Shown here piece by piece: positions 62,991 through 64,000 of a DNA stretch of 64,000 nucleotides. The position numbers and the translations under genes are program-made. The notes under the pieces were generated by a model, which worked only from the letters and a program-made list of their open reading frames with translations, ran no database searches and was not told the DNA's origin. How positions within the stretch are numbered: position 1 is the stretch's first letter; each line of letters opens with the position of its first letter. Source of the stretch: Conchocele bisecta. Its lineage: Eukaryota > Mollusca > Bivalvia > Lucinida > Thyasiridae. The stretch is taken from the NCBI GenBank assembly GCA_029237695.1, contig CM055266.1, positions 107,339,370 to 107,403,369 of the forward strand, in the 5' to 3' direction.

Positions 62991-64000
62991 CATATACATA
63001 CATACACATGGTATACACAAGTGTGCTTAGTATATATATTGATAGTTTAGTACACGTATGCCAAATGCATCTAAAGTCGACATTTGGACAGGTAAACATG
63101 TGTGCTAGCTGTTCTAATCATAACTCTACTGTCATAAAAGGTGCGCAAGCTTGGGTGTGGCTAAGTGGTCTGTGCAATATACATATAACACAATTACCAG
63201 CACTAGTGAATCTACAAGTTCTATATGGATCATATGTATGCATAGTAACCTTCTTTAACACATGGCAAGTTTGACTCATAAACCTAATGAGCAACCGCTG
63301 TAAAATAAGGCGGTCATCGGGAAGAAAAGTATCTCTTCCATCACATAGTAGGTTGATGACACTGGGTGCTTAACCATCAATCGGAGGAAGCCTTTGATGC
63401 AGCTTGATAAAGATCCATGGATAACATTCCACTAGATACTTGAATGCAATAACCCAATGTATTTCCATAACCTGTTGATGCCGTCGACAGAGCAGTAGCC
63501 GAATGTGTAACAGTTCGGTCTAACATTCCACTAAAATTGTCAATATTAGGTTAGTGGGTATCGTGGTCTTCGAACGAAATGAAAAGTGAAATGATTTCTG
63601 AGTAGAAGCTAAAACGACTACCACAACATCATACTAAACTATATGTGAATGTGTGTGTGTTGTGAAAGGACGGAATTTAAAACTAAATCAAATGTAAATT
63701 ATTACAGTTGTAGACTGAAATGAAAAGCAGATATTAACACAATTATTAAGGATATTATTCGAAAACGAACATGTTGATATAAAGTGGAATACGTTACATA
63801 TGGTGTTGAATTTATTTTATTTTATTTGTTTAACGGCCTGCCAACAGCTAAGGTAATTTTAGACCGGGATAATGTATGTGAATCCCATATTTCACCAGTA
63901 TTCACCACTTTTGTAAAAGTAGAGTGGTGTGAAAAGGTATACCAGTCTAAATTTAAATATCAAGAAAAATGTAACCAACATACAATTCATGCCGTATGCA
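62991..64000. other. Intergenic DNA
   Basis: No gene recognised. The 138-codon frame at 62858-63274 starts inside a repeat and has no recognisable features. 63822-63890 is a dispersed repeat also seen at 60413-60490. Confidence 0.4.

Noticed and set aside
62858..63274. 138-codon frame as a gene
   Set aside because: Starts within an intergenic repeat and shows no domain, signal or codon pattern supporting coding.

Overview
The window is animal nuclear DNA. It has split coding sequence (one exon with splice sites), dense minisatellites, SINE-like and MITE-like repeats and GGCCATTTT-type repeats. A lophotrochozoan, most likely a bivalve mollusc, fits best; this is inference, because no rRNA or complete host gene is present.

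The centre (5695-50082) is one 44.4-kb Maverick/Polinton, element A, an endogenous virus-like transposon. It starts AGTAGTAATG, ends ATTACTACT and has the 6-bp target duplication TCTACC typical of the group. It sits inside a host minisatellite seen on both sides. It carries the full Polinton gene set: a protein-primed-type family B DNA polymerase, packaging ATPase, pX-like protein, integrase, small membrane protein, minor and major capsid proteins and an adenovirus-type protease. Capsid and protease frames are open; most others have stops or frameshifts.

Two elements are nested in A. Element B (25806-46095, 20.3 kb) is a second, distantly related Polinton. It has 125-bp inverted repeats, target duplication TACATT and its own polymerase, integrase, ATPase, capsid proteins, a trimeric-fibre-like protein, several membrane proteins and a zinc-finger protein, almost all broken. 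It split the small membrane-protein gene of A. Element C (17316-23430, 6.1 kb) is a DNA transposon with 400-bp inverted repeats and target duplication TGGCTA. It carries a decayed gene with a nuclease-like core and a tesmin-type CXC domain, and split the pX-like gene of A. Without B and C, element A would be about 18 kb.

The most striking observation is in the 3' ends of element A genes. Five small genes end in a perfect or near-perfect histone-mRNA-type stem-loop (GGCCCTTTTCAGGGCC) followed about 11-14 nt later by a purine-rich stretch like the U7 snRNA target. Three of these genes also share a promoter module (AGTAGGTCAATCC next to a TATA box). Four other gene ends instead share a conserved poly(A) module (TTGTTCAATAAAATATT). 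This suggests two expression classes, one of which may use replication-dependent histone mRNA processing.

The flanks (1-5688 and 50089-64000) are repeat-rich host DNA. They contain one exon of a furin/kexin-like proprotein convertase (5388-5516), minisatellites, foldback and MITE-like elements, a probable SINE with a 13-bp target duplication, tRNA-like sequence and a decayed relative of element C.
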